From positions 1,178,001 to 1,242,000 of the forward strand of contig CABJAC010000001.1 in assembly GCA_902363455.1 (NCBI GenBank): 64,000 bases of DNA. Reading direction: 5' to 3'. The position numbers and the translations under genes were made by a program. How positions within the stretch are numbered: position 1 is the first letter of the stretch; the number at the start of each line of letters is the position of its first letter. Below are positions 27,417 through 36,114 of the stretch, piece after piece. Origin of the DNA: Caryophanales bacterium. Lineage in GTDB: Bacteria > Bacillota > Bacilli > Exiguobacteriales > Exiguobacteriaceae. The notes beneath the pieces were generated by a model. That model had not been told where the DNA came from, did no database searches, and saw only the letters and a list, made by a program, of their open reading frames with translations.

Positions 27417-28457
27417 GTGAAACGAATCGTATTAGTAGGTGCGGGTCATGCGCATTTAGAATGTATTAAACAAGGCAGTCATCCGGATGTCGACTGGATC
27501 GTCATCAATCCTTCACGCTATCAATATTATTCCGGGATGTTCTCCGGGTTGGCGGACGGGACCTATACGCTCGATGAGACCCGGATTGATGTCAAAGCGT
27601 TGTGTGAGCGCCACGGAAAGACGTGGATCGAGGACCGGGTTATTCGGATTGACGCAGCGAATAAACAGGTGATATGCCAATCCGGACAGATTCTGTCGTA
27701 TGACATCGTGTCGTGTAACATCGGTTCGCGCGACTGGGAGATTGCCGGTGCGCCGCGTGTGACGATTAAACCGAACTACCGGATTGATCAAGCGCTTAAG
27801 GTGTTCAGGAACGCGGCTTCCCCTGTCATCGTCGGCAGTGGCGCGGCTGCAGTCGAGATGGCGGCGTCTTTTCAGTCCGCCGGCAGTCCGGTGATGCTGA
27901 TTCACGAGGAACCGTTGCTCGCGGGTCATCCGGCAGGTCCAAAGGTTACGAAACGGCTTGATCAACTGGGGGTCAAACGAATCGTCGATCGGTTTGATAC
28001 GCTGGAAGGTCAAACGGCATGGTTACAATCCGGTCAGTCGCTCGAGACGGATGCCCTGTTATTTTTAGGCGGTGCCCGTGCGAGCAAACTGTTTCAAGAA
28101 TCGGATTTGTACTGTGACGCGCGGGGTTTCCTGCTCGTCCATGAGACGTTGCAGGCACTGGAGGATCCGTCGATCTTTGCCGTCGGTGACTGTGCGACGC
28201 TGACCGCGTATCCGGACACACCGAAAAACGGGGTGACGGCCGTTCGCCAGGCACCGGTCTTGTTGACGAACCTACTTCGGTTCGTGAATCAAGAGCGCCT
28301 GATGACGTTTCGACCACAACGGCGTTATTTGACGATCCTGGCCCTCGGCGGTAAACAAGCGACATTACTGTACGGGCGTCATCATCAGACCAATCATCTC
28401 AGCTGGTGCCTCAAACAATGGATTGACGAGCGATTTATCAAGAAGTATACAAACTAA
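27417..28457 (+). CDS. FAD/NAD(P)-dependent oxidoreductase (NDH-2-like, SelD-associated type)
   Basis: 346 residues. Two dinucleotide folds: VLVGAGHAHLE at the N-terminus for FAD and PVIVGSGAAAVEMAASF mid-protein for NAD(P)H, then the FAD-ribityl motif SIFAVGDCAT. The VGxGHAHLE form is typical of the oxidoreductases related to type II NADH dehydrogenase that are sometimes fused to SelD. GTG 27417 is preferred because AGGAGG sits 8 bases upstream, while GTG 27408 overlaps it. It follows ykoC by 80 bases with only a weak hairpin between, so it may share the TPP-controlled transcript. Confidence 0.75.
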   Translation: MKRIVLVGAGHAHLECIKQGSHPDVDWIVINPSRYQYYSGMFSGLADGTYTLDETRIDVKALCERHGKTWIEDRVIRIDAANKQVICQSGQILSYDIVSCNIGSRDWEIAGAPRVTIKPNYRIDQALKVFRNAASPVIVGSGAAAVEMAASFQSAGSPVMLIHEEPLLAGHPAGPKVTKRLDQLGVKRIVDRFDTLEGQTAWLQSGQSLETDALLFLGGARASKLFQESDLYCDARGFLLVHETLQALEDPSIFAVGDCATLTAYPDTPKNGVTAVRQAPVLLTNLLRFVNQERLMTFRPQRRYLTILALGGKQATLLYGRHHQTNHLSWCLKQWIDERFIKKYTN

Positions 28458-28480
28458 ATCTTGCTGATGAAACGAACAAA

Positions 28481-28520
28481 ACCCCATCTGCTTCTCCCGG
28501 AGGAAAAGCAGATGGGGTTA
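28481..28520. terminator. Bidirectional terminator
   Basis: AACCCCATCTGCTT-c-TCC / GGA-a-AAGCAGATGGGGTT between converging genes. Confidence 0.9.
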
Positions 28521-28534
28521 CGTGTCTTTTACAG

Positions 28535-29353
28535 TTAGACCGTTTGGCTTGATTTGACGTATGAAACCAGTGTTTCCGTGAATTTTTCACGTTCGTCGAG
28601 GAACATCCCGTGTCCGCTCTCTTCGAATACTTCGAGACGTGAACCTGTGATGTTTTCATGCATGACTTCCGCGAATTCAAACGGGCAGACTTGGTCTTTT
28701 TTACCGTGCATGATGAGCGTATCCACCGTAATCTTCGGCAGACCGTCGCGTAAATCTTCATCACGTAGGGCGATTGCCGATTGGATCGTTCCGTGAGACG
28801 AAGCGACGACACTCAAGTTATGGAACCATTGCTGAAGTGGCTCCGGATGTTCTTTCGCAAAGAAGATTTCCCCAAATCCTTTCAGCATCGACGGACGATC
28901 TTGTTTCGTATCCTCGATCAATGCATCGACTTCGTCTTTTGTCATCCCGTACGGGTAACCGTCGCGTTGTGTGAAGACCGGTGCTGCCGCTCCTGCGAGA
29001 ACCAGTTTCGAGACTTTTGACTCGCCGTGGTTCAAGAGATACTTCAAGGCGATGCCGCCGCCCATCGAGAAGCCGAGCAAGGTGACGTTCGTCAACTGCA
29101 ATTGTTCGATGACTTGGTTGATGTCGGAAGCCATCGTTGTGTAATCATATCCGCTGGCTGGTGCGTCTGATTTTCCGTAGCCCCGGTAATCAACGCCGAT
29201 ATAGCGGTATCCTTCTTCAAGGAGGCGGTTTTTCTGATACTCGAACATATTATTGTTTGCTGGCCATCCGTGTAATAGAACAACCGGTTGTCCTGATCCG
29301 ATATCTTCTACATAAATCTTCGTTCCATCGACTGCTTGAATAAATGTACCCAT
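28535..29353 (-). CDS. Alpha/beta hydrolase, chloroperoxidase/arylesterase type
   Basis: 272 residues. VVLLHGWPANNNMFE (oxyanion), VDYRGYGKSDAP, nucleophile GFSMGGGIALKY, acid in MHGKKDQVCPFEFA, and histidine in FEESGHGMFLDE: the layout of cofactor-free chloroperoxidases and esterases. A GGGTAT with a poor, closely spaced GTTTTC lies upstream at 29409-29427, suggestive but not convincing of sigma-B control. No operon partner. Confidence 0.85.
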   Translation of the reverse strand: MGTFIQAVDGTKIYVEDIGSGQPVVLLHGWPANNNMFEYQKNRLLEEGYRYIGVDYRGYGKSDAPASGYDYTTMASDINQVIEQLQLTNVTLLGFSMGGGIALKYLLNHGESKVSKLVLAGAAAPVFTQRDGYPYGMTKDEVDALIEDTKQDRPSMLKGFGEIFFAKEHPEPLQQWFHNLSVVASSHGTIQSAIALRDEDLRDGLPKITVDTLIMHGKKDQVCPFEFAEVMHENITGSRLEVFEESGHGMFLDEREKFTETLVSYVKSSQTV

Positions 29354-29520
29354 TTCTGAAAAACCCCCATTGAATTAATAGTGTTGTTTTCGTGCACAAT
29401 TAGAAGATACCCCATTGATGCAGAAAACTAACATCTTAATATTAAAAGATTTTCAATTTTGAATTTTACTGGAAATAAAATGAGACATACATGGTAAAAT
29501 ATTGTTAAAAGAATGAAGAG

Positions 29521-30765
29521 GTGAGGATCATCAAAAGACAGATACTCAGCATCAGTCTCGTCAGCAGTCTGTTCCTGACGGGATGCGGATCAGAACAATT
29601 GTTGCAGTTAGAACGCAATCCGAATTACTGGGAAGCTATCAACTTTTCAGATGAGTTATTTGAACCGGTGCCTAAAAAACAGTCGGCTTATCTGTTAAAA
29701 ATATGCGAAAACACAAAAAAGGCCGCTTCCCTGCCGAAACAATACCGAACGCTTGGTGAATATGGACTTTACTTCAACTTAGAACAAGTCGGCACGTATA
29801 CCCCGCCGATTGAATTGCAATACATCGCGACAGGAGACACATACTACTTAACGTGTCGTTCACCAAAAACAAATCAGCTGACGGCGCATCCAATTCAATT
29901 AAAAAACCATCCTTGGTTGAAACCAACCTCTGGTCAGGAGCGTTCACCAATCAAAGAACCGGTTTTAACCGTCCGTACATATAACAAAGCAGAAAAACGA
30001 AAAGCCGAGGCTGTGGATGTGTCACAGCACGTACAACGTCTGTCCATCGAGTTTCCGGTAACAGGACAGCTCGTGTTTTCGGAAAAAGACGAAGACGGTC
30101 AACAGCAATCCCTTTTTGGATTACCGGCATCGTTTTTCCAACCGAAACTTGAGCTGTCGTTCGAAAAGACGACGGATGGTCTGCCGTCCACGACATATGC
30201 CCTGATGATCAAGTCAGATCAGTACTTTAATCAAGAAGACATCGTCAAAAGCATCGGTGAACACTCTGTTGATTTGACCTATCACCGGCTTCCCGACGTC
30301 TTACGGGCAAACAAGACGATTCCGTACGTGACATTCCGGTCGAAAGACGCGGAAAAGCCGCTGAATAAGACGATTTCTCTGCGTTATGAGACAAAAGTAA
30401 AAGACATTCGTGTCCGCGGCTTTAACGGGATCGGAAATGATAATAAAGAAATCCATGGATTCCTGCATTCGAACGATGCTGCGCTTAAGGAAGGAAACTT
30501 CCGGCAGCTGTCTCTGTTACCGGACAAACTGGCGAAACGGATCTCGAATGATTTAAAGGAAGTGACGCTTGAAAAAGTCCAAGGAAAGCGGGCGGATATC
30601 CGGTATATGACGTTGATTCAAAACGGCAAAAGCCAATCGTTCGAACTATATTTAAAAGCACGCGCCAAGAAAACGGATATCTATGTCAAAGATACAAAAA
30701 CGAAAAAAACAGCGAAACTGTCCGGCGAAGTCGCAGCCAATCTCCTGACAGAAGTGGAGGAATAA
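29521..30765 (+). CDS. Lipoprotein, first of two tandem paralogues
   Basis: 414 residues with a lipoprotein signal, lipobox SLFLTGC (Cys22), then a mature extracytoplasmic protein of unknown family. It resembles the next gene: LLKICENTKKAASLPKQYRTLGEYGLYFNL here aligns with LIKQVCATKRVAPPKNYAVGKQYFVNL there, and both end in a (R/K)Y-TL-GK-Q-F-Y block. Two cysteines (KICENT and YLTCRS) are conserved in the pair and may form a disulfide. The GTG start at 29521 overlaps AGAGGTGAGG, so the exact start is unsure. Confidence 0.65.
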   Translation: MRIIKRQILSISLVSSLFLTGCGSEQLLQLERNPNYWEAINFSDELFEPVPKKQSAYLLKICENTKKAASLPKQYRTLGEYGLYFNLEQVGTYTPPIELQYIATGDTYYLTCRSPKTNQLTAHPIQLKNHPWLKPTSGQERSPIKEPVLTVRTYNKAEKRKAEAVDVSQHVQRLSIEFPVTGQLVFSEKDEDGQQQSLFGLPASFFQPKLELSFEKTTDGLPSTTYALMIKSDQYFNQEDIVKSIGEHSVDLTYHRLPDVLRANKTIPYVTFRSKDAEKPLNKTISLRYETKVKDIRVRGFNGIGNDNKEIHGFLHSNDAALKEGNFRQLSLLPDKLAKRISNDLKEVTLEKVQGKRADIRYMTLIQNGKSQSFELYLKARAKKTDIYVKDTKTKKTAKLSGEVAANLLTEVEE

Positions 30766-31991
30766 TGATGCGTCAACTGATTCCTGTAGTGATTGGAGCC
30801 GTCTTGTTAAGCGGATGTAGTCCGGACGCAAAACCAATCGAGTACACTTACTTACCGGAAGTGTACGACACGTTGAACCTGACGGACCTCAAGGAGGATG
30901 ATCCGAAGCTTGGTGCCCTCATCAAACAGGTGTGTGCGACCAAACGAGTGGCTCCTCCGAAGAATTATGCAGTCGGCAAACAATATTTCGTTAATCTCGT
31001 CAGCCAGTTCCCGGAATCGATGGGTGAGCAAGCCGTCTATTTGAAAACGAAACAGGATCGCTTCTTGTATTGCCACGATTCTGTGTCAAAACCCGGGTAT
31101 CACAAGTTGACTCCAAAACAGGACCGCTTCTCCTCAAAACATCTGGTCACCCCTCAAAATCAGGTGGCGTTTCACCCGTTGTCTTCTAACTTCGAGGAAA
31201 GTATTCGCATATCCGGCAGATCCTTGATGAAATCGGCGCGCGAACTGACGGTCCCGACAACCGGTTACCTCGTCGTCCGGGCAACAAATGAACAAACGAA
31301 GCAGACGGTCGTCACGAACATCATGGAGCTGACACCGTTTGTCGGGACCGTCCCGCTTGTCCTTGAATCAAATTTTCAAATTCAAGAACCGTACGAAGTC
31401 CAGCTGAACCTGATGGGACAAATCCGTTATCGCGCGTCGATCCATTCGTCGAAAGAGCAAAGTACGATCCAGTTCAAGGAGGGATCGCATACAGACGGCA
31501 CTTACGGTACGGTCACGGTCAAAGAAAAAACCGGCAAGACGACCCGCTACAAGCTGACGGTTAAGCAGGAGCGGCAACTCCCATCTGGTCTTGACATACC
31601 GCCGGACGAGCTTTACGATGCGGACTATTCTTTACCGCGTTTCGCCATCTTCCATGACCGACCATTCGGAAAACTGAAATTTGAAGCGGACGGAGGTCTA
31701 AATCAAGCAGATCCCTTCCCGCTCGAGGGTTATATCGAGACGTCACTCGAAGAATCAAAACAGTTGGTCCGGTTGATTGAGGACAGTGAAGAGACGAAGC
31801 GGAAAGGACAATTGGCCAAGCGGAAGTATTTGACGTTACTGAACAAGGGGAAGGCGCAACAGTTTAAGATTTATCTCGACCGGCGAGTCAAAAAAACCGA
31901 TGTCTATCTCGAAGATGTTCACCGGAAGATCAGTTTTAAGCTGTCTGCTGCCGGACGCGACTTGTTACTGGAGACCTATCACATCAAATAA
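30765..31991 (+). CDS. Lipoprotein, second of two tandem paralogues
   Basis: 408 residues; lipobox VLLSGC (Cys18). Its start codon overlaps the stop of the preceding paralogue, so they are translationally coupled. The C-terminal region KYLTLLNKGKAQQFKIYLDRR and KKTDVYLEDVHRKISFKLS parallels the first copy, pointing to gene duplication followed by wide divergence. The conserved cysteine pair appears as QVCATK and LYCHDS. No domain family recognised; likely surface-exposed. Confidence 0.65.
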   Translation: MMRQLIPVVIGAVLLSGCSPDAKPIEYTYLPEVYDTLNLTDLKEDDPKLGALIKQVCATKRVAPPKNYAVGKQYFVNLVSQFPESMGEQAVYLKTKQDRFLYCHDSVSKPGYHKLTPKQDRFSSKHLVTPQNQVAFHPLSSNFEESIRISGRSLMKSARELTVPTTGYLVVRATNEQTKQTVVTNIMELTPFVGTVPLVLESNFQIQEPYEVQLNLMGQIRYRASIHSSKEQSTIQFKEGSHTDGTYGTVTVKEKTGKTTRYKLTVKQERQLPSGLDIPPDELYDADYSLPRFAIFHDRPFGKLKFEADGGLNQADPFPLEGYIETSLEESKQLVRLIEDSEETKRKGQLAKRKYLTLLNKGKAQQFKIYLDRRVKKTDVYLEDVHRKISFKLSAAGRDLLLETYHIK

Positions 31992-31992
31992 C

Positions 31993-32223
31993 TTAAAACA
32001 CTAGATGTTCGACGGCGTAGATGACCCCGCAAAACAAGATGAAGGCGATCCCTTCGTGCAACCACTCTTCGCGCGTCAAGCGTTCCCGTAAAAAAGACGC
32101 ACAGGTAATCAACAATACAAAAAAGTACAGGTAGACAAACGCGCCGGACAAGAAAAAACCGATGATGAAAATCATGCCGAACAAGACCGTCAAACCCGAA
32201 ACGATGCCTTTACGTGTTGTCAT
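31993..32223 (-). CDS. Small membrane protein, unknown
   Basis: 76 residues with three hydrophobic stretches (9-28, 28-43 and 58-76) and a charged loop RERLTREEWLHEG. It converges on the lipoprotein pair with one base between the stops. No family recognised. Confidence 0.5.
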   Translation of the reverse strand: MTTRKGIVSGLTVLFGMIFIIGFFLSGAFVYLYFFVLLITCASFLRERLTREEWLHEGIAFILFCGVIYAVEHLVF

Positions 32224-32297
32224 CTTCCGTCACCTCGGATTTCAGTGGTTTTGTACTTTTTACCCGCTTTTAAGCCATTCTATTCCAACGAAAAAGA

Positions 32298-32331
32298 CCC
32301 GCTTTTTTTCCTGAGTCAGGAAGAAAGCGGG
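32298..32331. terminator. Terminator hairpin
   Basis: CCCGCTTT..TTCCTGA / TCAGGAA.AAAGCGGG; ends the monooxygenase-like gene on the minus strand (A-run at 32291-32295). Confidence 0.8.
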
Positions 32332-32336
32332 TTAAT

Positions 32337-32663
32337 TCATGCGTGCGTATGATCGGCGACGACGGCATATTCCGTGACGGCGTTTGACAGAACCAGCGGC
32401 TTGACTTCCGATGTCCCCTCGTCCCGTTTTTTATGAACCCCTTTATACGCCTGACTGGCTTGCCAGGCATGGAAGTGCTCCTGTTTTTCCCACGTCGTCA
32501 TAATCGTGACGACATCGTGTTCCTCTTGACTGAGGTCGACCAATACCTGCATCCGGACGAACCCTTCCATCTGTTCAATCCCTTTTGTTGTTTGAAAACG
32601 TGCCGCGACTTGATCGGCTTTCCCGTTTTGCACACGTAATTGATTCATCACAATCCACATCAT
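32337..32663 (-). CDS. Antibiotic-biosynthesis-monooxygenase fold protein, HmoA/IsdG-like
   Basis: 108 residues with the dimeric ferredoxin-like ABM fold. Asn at the VMNQL position, Trp in TTWEKQEHFHAWQ and His in YKGVHKK match the Asn-Trp-His set of IsdG-type heme-degrading enzymes, so heme oxygenase activity is the best guess. Family members also include quinol monooxygenases. AAAGGGGGAC lies before the start. No heme transport genes adjoin. Confidence 0.75.
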   Translation of the reverse strand: MMWIVMNQLRVQNGKADQVAARFQTTKGIEQMEGFVRMQVLVDLSQEEHDVVTIMTTWEKQEHFHAWQASQAYKGVHKKRDEGTSEVKPLVLSNAVTEYAVVADHTHA

Positions 32664-32732
32664 AACGTCCCCCTTTTTTACGATTGCTTTCAGTATAACG
32701 GATGGGCCAGTTTCCCTCCCACCCGGACGTCT

Positions 32733-33344
32733 TCAATCAAGCGTATTCGACAAACGGCGTGCCTGTTCGTGTCCATCCGCATCGATGGCATGGATGTCAA
32801 AAAACAACGACCGCGGAAAAGCTTCCGGCAACGGTTGAATCGTATGGAAATGATCTTTCCGGTTGATGTCAAATGTCCGCGTGATGCCTGTGAGCGGCAA
32901 CGTCTGCTCCTGTTCGCCGTTTGATGTGACTTTATACGGATCAAACGTCAATTGCTGCATCGTCTGTGACGGATTTTCACCATAGGCGACAAGATACCGT
33001 TTTTGATCCACTTCCAGCAACCGTCCCTCAAACCAGTCGGTCGGTTGCGGTGCTTGACGAATCAGATAGACGACACGATAGGTCGCATCCGTTTGTTTTA
33101 AAACAAGCAAAAACTGCACTTTTGCCGTCTTGACGAAGGCGATCGTGTGCCTGTCACCGAGCGGTTCGATCCAGTAAACTTGTTTGGTTGAGAACGGAAT
33201 CGTTTCCGGTTGCTGCTTCATGACGTCGACCAGCGTTTGAGGGGTCACACCGTAAGCGTCGGGCTGCGCCGTCTGTTTTAATGGTGAGATCAGCAAACCG
33301 ACGAGACAGGTGATGGCGAAGAATAACCCAATTCGTTGTTTCAT
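32733..33344 (-). CDS. Exported or membrane-anchored protein, unknown
   Basis: 203 residues; a hydrophobic N-terminus (IGLFFAITCLVGLLI) is followed by a soluble, beta-rich domain. No lipobox. The start overlaps the GNAT gene stop as ATGA, so the two genes are co-translated. No family recognised. Confidence 0.55.
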   Translation of the reverse strand: MKQRIGLFFAITCLVGLLISPLKQTAQPDAYGVTPQTLVDVMKQQPETIPFSTKQVYWIEPLGDRHTIAFVKTAKVQFLLVLKQTDATYRVVYLIRQAPQPTDWFEGRLLEVDQKRYLVAYGENPSQTMQQLTFDPYKVTSNGEQEQTLPLTGITRTFDINRKDHFHTIQPLPEAFPRSLFFDIHAIDADGHEQARRLSNTLD

Positions 33345-33793
33345 GCCGAACCGGAAGACGGAACAAAGTGTTTGACGAGTGTGTACTGCGCAGAACCCGG
33401 TGGATAGTCGGGAATCACACCGGTCGTCTCGTATCCGTGTTTTTGATAAAAGGCGTAGGCTTGAAAAGAAAAGGTCGTTACAAGCACCCGTTCAACCCCT
33501 GATTGACGGGCCAGCTGTTCAATCCGGTGCAACAGTTGGCTGCCGAGACCTTGTGCGCGTAAGTTGTCCGGGAGATAAAGAAACTCCACCTCGAGCCACC
33601 CCCAATAGATTTCGCCGTAAATACCTCCGACGATCTGCTCGTCATCAAGTACCATCACATGAACGGGACGAACCCCAGTACGGCGTTTTTCGGCATGGTG
33701 CGGAGAATGTTCGTCATTGTACGTGCGGATTTTTTCTTGAAGAAATGCTTTGTAGGGACCGAATTCTTCCGTCCCTTCCTGAATGGTCAGCAT
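33341..33793 (-). CDS. GNAT-family N-acetyltransferase
   Basis: 150 residues with the GNAT core: VEFLYLPDNLRAQGLGSQLLHRIEQLA holds the acetyl-CoA loop (R-A-Q-G-L-G), followed by YQKHGYETTG. Substrate unknown. GGGGGGAG is 8 bases upstream. It leads a two-gene unit with the exported protein gene. Confidence 0.85.
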   Translation of the reverse strand: MLTIQEGTEEFGPYKAFLQEKIRTYNDEHSPHHAEKRRTGVRPVHVMVLDDEQIVGGIYGEIYWGWLEVEFLYLPDNLRAQGLGSQLLHRIEQLARQSGVERVLVTTFSFQAYAFYQKHGYETTGVIPDYPPGSAQYTLVKHFVPSSGSA

Positions 33794-33811
33794 CCGCGTC
33801 TCCCCCCCTTC

Positions 33812-34525
33812 TCATTTTCCGATTGAAAAGCCATCAAAGTAACGGCCGCCGTGTTGATCCAGCCAGCGTTCAACGAGCCGGATGACGGCTTGTTTTTGAT
33901 CCAGTCGGAAATAGTCTTCAAATGCAGTCGTCAGCTGAACCGCTTCAGACGGATCGACGGCTGCCAAGCTCCGGATCAGCCATTTGCCTTGTCCGGTCCA
34001 GTGACCACGTGCCCGCAGATAAAACTGCGTCGCTTGTTCCATTAAACGGGAAGCAATCCCGAGTCCTTCCGTCCGGTCTGTTACACCGATGAAGTCATCC
34101 AGTACATCCGTCAGAAAATAACGGGCCTGGTTGGCTTCATTTGCTGAAAATACCGGTGGACCAGCCAGCAACTCTGTCTCTGCCTGGTGTTTCAGTGTCG
34201 TCAGGACAGGATGATCCCGAAGAATCATCCCTTCCGCCATCATCCGTTGCATCGACGGGCGTCCCCGTTTTTTGTCCTGCTGAAAGAAGACCAGCACCGT
34301 CGTACTGGAATGGATAAAGGCTTCGACGGGATAACCGTCCGCGACAAACGATTCCCGGTATGAGGACGGGACCGTCTCATCGATGATGACAAGATCCAAA
34401 TCTGATGTGGCGGTAGCTTGACCGCGGACAAAACTGCCGGCGAGCACTGCCGCGTCACAGTTCGGATAACGCGTCGCGATGACGGCGCGTGCCGCCAAGA
34501 GCGCCTCTTGCAACCGGTCACTCAT
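33812..34525 (-). CDS. Nucleotidyltransferase-domain protein
   Basis: 237 residues. The N-terminal domain has the polymerase-beta superfamily signature GSFVRGQATATSDLDLVII, with the two metal-binding Asp residues in SDLDL. The rest is helical, as in aminoglycoside adenylyltransferases and the minimal nucleotidyltransferase group, but no aminoglycoside-specific motif is visible. It overlaps the preceding gene by eight bases without its own ribosome site, implying coupled translation. Confidence 0.75.
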   Translation of the reverse strand: MSDRLQEALLAARAVIATRYPNCDAAVLAGSFVRGQATATSDLDLVIIDETVPSSYRESFVADGYPVEAFIHSSTTVLVFFQQDKKRGRPSMQRMMAEGMILRDHPVLTTLKHQAETELLAGPPVFSANEANQARYFLTDVLDDFIGVTDRTEGLGIASRLMEQATQFYLRARGHWTGQGKWLIRSLAAVDPSEAVQLTTAFEDYFRLDQKQAVIRLVERWLDQHGGRYFDGFSIGK

Positions 34526-35000
34526 GGGTTTGATCCAACAGCATCGTGTGATCCGAAGCGAAGACCGCCAGTTCGTCCCCCGGCACAGCGACGATTGAGA
34601 CGAGTCCTTCCTGCGGTAACTTCATGTCGATCGTCCAGGATTCGTAATAGGTGTCAGAACCGTTGATGACAAGTGTTTTACCGGAGCTGAACGTCAGGAA
34701 CAGATGCGGTGCGGCCTTGCCGATGCGGACAGCGATGATGCGTTCGGTATGTAATCTTACAATCAGTTGCAGCATCTCTTCTTTTGGCATATGTCGGACA
34801 ACCCAGTCCTTCGTCGATTCAACGTCACCGTAATACAGACGGTCGGTTTCGATACGAATCGAGATGTCGGGAATCGTCGCATCATATAGATTAATCAGTT
34901 CGATGCTTGTGAATCCGGTTAGGTGGAGAGTAGCGATTTGTGTTCCTGTCAAATAAGTGGAAACGAGCTTACGGGCGAGTTGATGATCTTCCTTGTTCAT
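34518..35000 (-). CDS. Hypothetical protein
   Basis: 160 residues, predicted alpha/beta with no membrane span. ATG 35000 is supported by AGAGGTG 7 bases upstream; in-frame codons further out lack a ribosome site. Partner of the nucleotidyltransferase through an eight-base overlap. A toxin-antitoxin pair was considered (a nucleotidyltransferase beside a small protein) but neither size nor motifs fit MntA/HepT. Confidence 0.5.
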   Translation of the reverse strand: MNKEDHQLARKLVSTYLTGTQIATLHLTGFTSIELINLYDATIPDISIRIETDRLYYGDVESTKDWVVRHMPKEEMLQLIVRLHTERIIAVRIGKAAPHLFLTFSSGKTLVINGSDTYYESWTIDMKLPQEGLVSIVAVPGDELAVFASDHTMLLDQTHE

Positions 35001-35117
35001 AATTACACCTCTTTGTAAAATATTCGATAGTCGGAATAAATCGAAAGACATAGTTTCAGCACTTTTACCCTCTCAATTTACCACATATTAGCAAAGGACG
35101 GGAGTGGGCAACAAAAA

Positions 35118-35147
35118 ACAGATGCCCGCCACGCGGGCGTCATCTGT
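35118..35147 (-). terminator. Terminator hairpin
   Basis: ACAGATG-c-CCGC / GCGG-g-CGT-CATCTGT with an A-run at 35113-35118; ends the gene at 35158. Confidence 0.8.
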
Positions 35148-35157
35148 TTGGTCGTGC

Positions 35158-35562
35158 TTAGTTGGCTTTTTTTAAGATGTTGAGTAACCACTTCTGAAGA
35201 TCCTTGCCACCTTCGTAAAACGAACAATCACGGAGTTCGATCGTATGTCCACCCGCTTGGATCAGCTCGTTAAACGTGTTTCCGAGATCACGGTTCTCCC
35301 ATTGACGCTCATCATTGAGATACTTGAAACCGAAGTTACACTCAACGTTGAAGATGATATGGAACGGTTCCTTAAATGACTGGACGGCACGGATCATCTC
35401 GAGGAGAATCATCCGCTTGGGTGTTGATTTTTTGAACGTATCGATGACGGTTGTCCGTCGTCCGTGAAATTCGACGACGCGGACGGCGCGTCCTTCATCC
35501 GCTTTGAAGTCGTAACTCGTCCGAATCGAGACGATGATTTCGCGTTGATCTTGTTGTTGCAT
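35158..35562 (-). CDS. Hypothetical cytoplasmic protein
   Basis: 134 residues, mixed alpha/beta (IIVSIRTSYDFKADEGRAVRVVEF, then FHIIFNVECNFGFKYL). ATG 35562 follows GAAAGGCAG at normal distance. No family recognised. Divergent from the SbsA-Ig lipoprotein gene at 35706. Confidence 0.5.
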   Translation of the reverse strand: MQQQDQREIIVSIRTSYDFKADEGRAVRVVEFHGRRTTVIDTFKKSTPKRMILLEMIRAVQSFKEPFHIIFNVECNFGFKYLNDERQWENRDLGNTFNELIQAGGHTIELRDCSFYEGGKDLQKWLLNILKKAN

Positions 35563-35649
35563 CGTATACCACTGCCTTTCTCTCGATTGAGTATACCATC
35601 TCACTCCACTTGTCTTGAAGCGTTATTTCGCAATTGGTCCGAAGAATGA

Positions 35650-35678
35650 TTGAAACCTCCTATAATTTGGCTTATAAT
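35650..35678 (+). promoter_or_regulatory. Sigma-A promoter
   Basis: TTGAAA (35650-35655), 17-base spacer, TATAAT (35673-35678), 28 bases before the lipoprotein GTG. Confidence 0.8.
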
Positions 35679-35705
35679 GAAAAATATGCTGAAAGGAGCT
35701 TGATT

Positions 35706-36089
35706 GTGAAACCGTTATTTTCCATCGTTTTAACTGTTTGCTTACTTTTCACAGGGTGTTACTGTACGCTCGACGAGCAGACAGACGGCCCACACTTCAA
35801 GTCGCGTGCGCGGACGATCTCAAAGTACCATACATTTGACATCGAGTTTTCAAAAGGACTCCGTCCGGACCAAGTCTCGGACCGGACTGTCACGATTACG
35901 GACTCGACCGGCGAGCGGATGCAGACGGAACTTGAAATCATCGACGGTAAGGAACTCCGAATCAAACCGCCTCGTTCAGGCTACCAAAAAGGACGACGGT
36001 ATATCATCCACATTCGGGATTCAATTGATGCACGAAAACAAATCAAAAGTAATACGATAAAAGAACGGACCTTCACTGTTGATCGTTAA
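35706..36089 (+). CDS. Small lipoprotein with one SbsA-type Ig-like domain
   Basis: 127 residues from GTG 35706, which lies 7 bases after AGGAG. Lipobox LLFTGC (Cys18). The mature part fits a single SbsA_Ig bacterial Ig-like domain: FDIEFSKGLRPDQVSDRTVTITD, a middle strand, then YQKGRRYIIHI. Such domains usually form repeats in surface proteins; a single anchored copy is unusual but not unique. Role unknown, presumably cell-wall facing. Confidence 0.7.
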   Translation: MKPLFSIVLTVCLLFTGCYCTLDEQTDGPHFKSRARTISKYHTFDIEFSKGLRPDQVSDRTVTITDSTGERMQTELEIIDGKELRIKPPRSGYQKGRRYIIHIRDSIDARKQIKSNTIKERTFTVDR

Positions 36090-36114
36090 ACAGGAAGCTC
36101 CGTTCTTCTTTTTT
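36062..36114. terminator. Possible terminator
   Basis: AAGAACGG (36062-36069) pairs with CCGTTCTT (36101-36108) followed by CTTTTTT; the 31-base loop lowers confidence. Confidence 0.5.

Noticed and set aside
29409..29427. Sigma-B promoter before the 28535-29353 hydrolase
   Set aside because: GGGTAT is present on the minus strand but GTTTTC is only 10 bases away, too close.
33812..35000. MntA/HepT-type toxin-antitoxin pair
   Set aside because: The nucleotidyltransferase is too long and the partner lacks a HEPN Rx4-6H motif.
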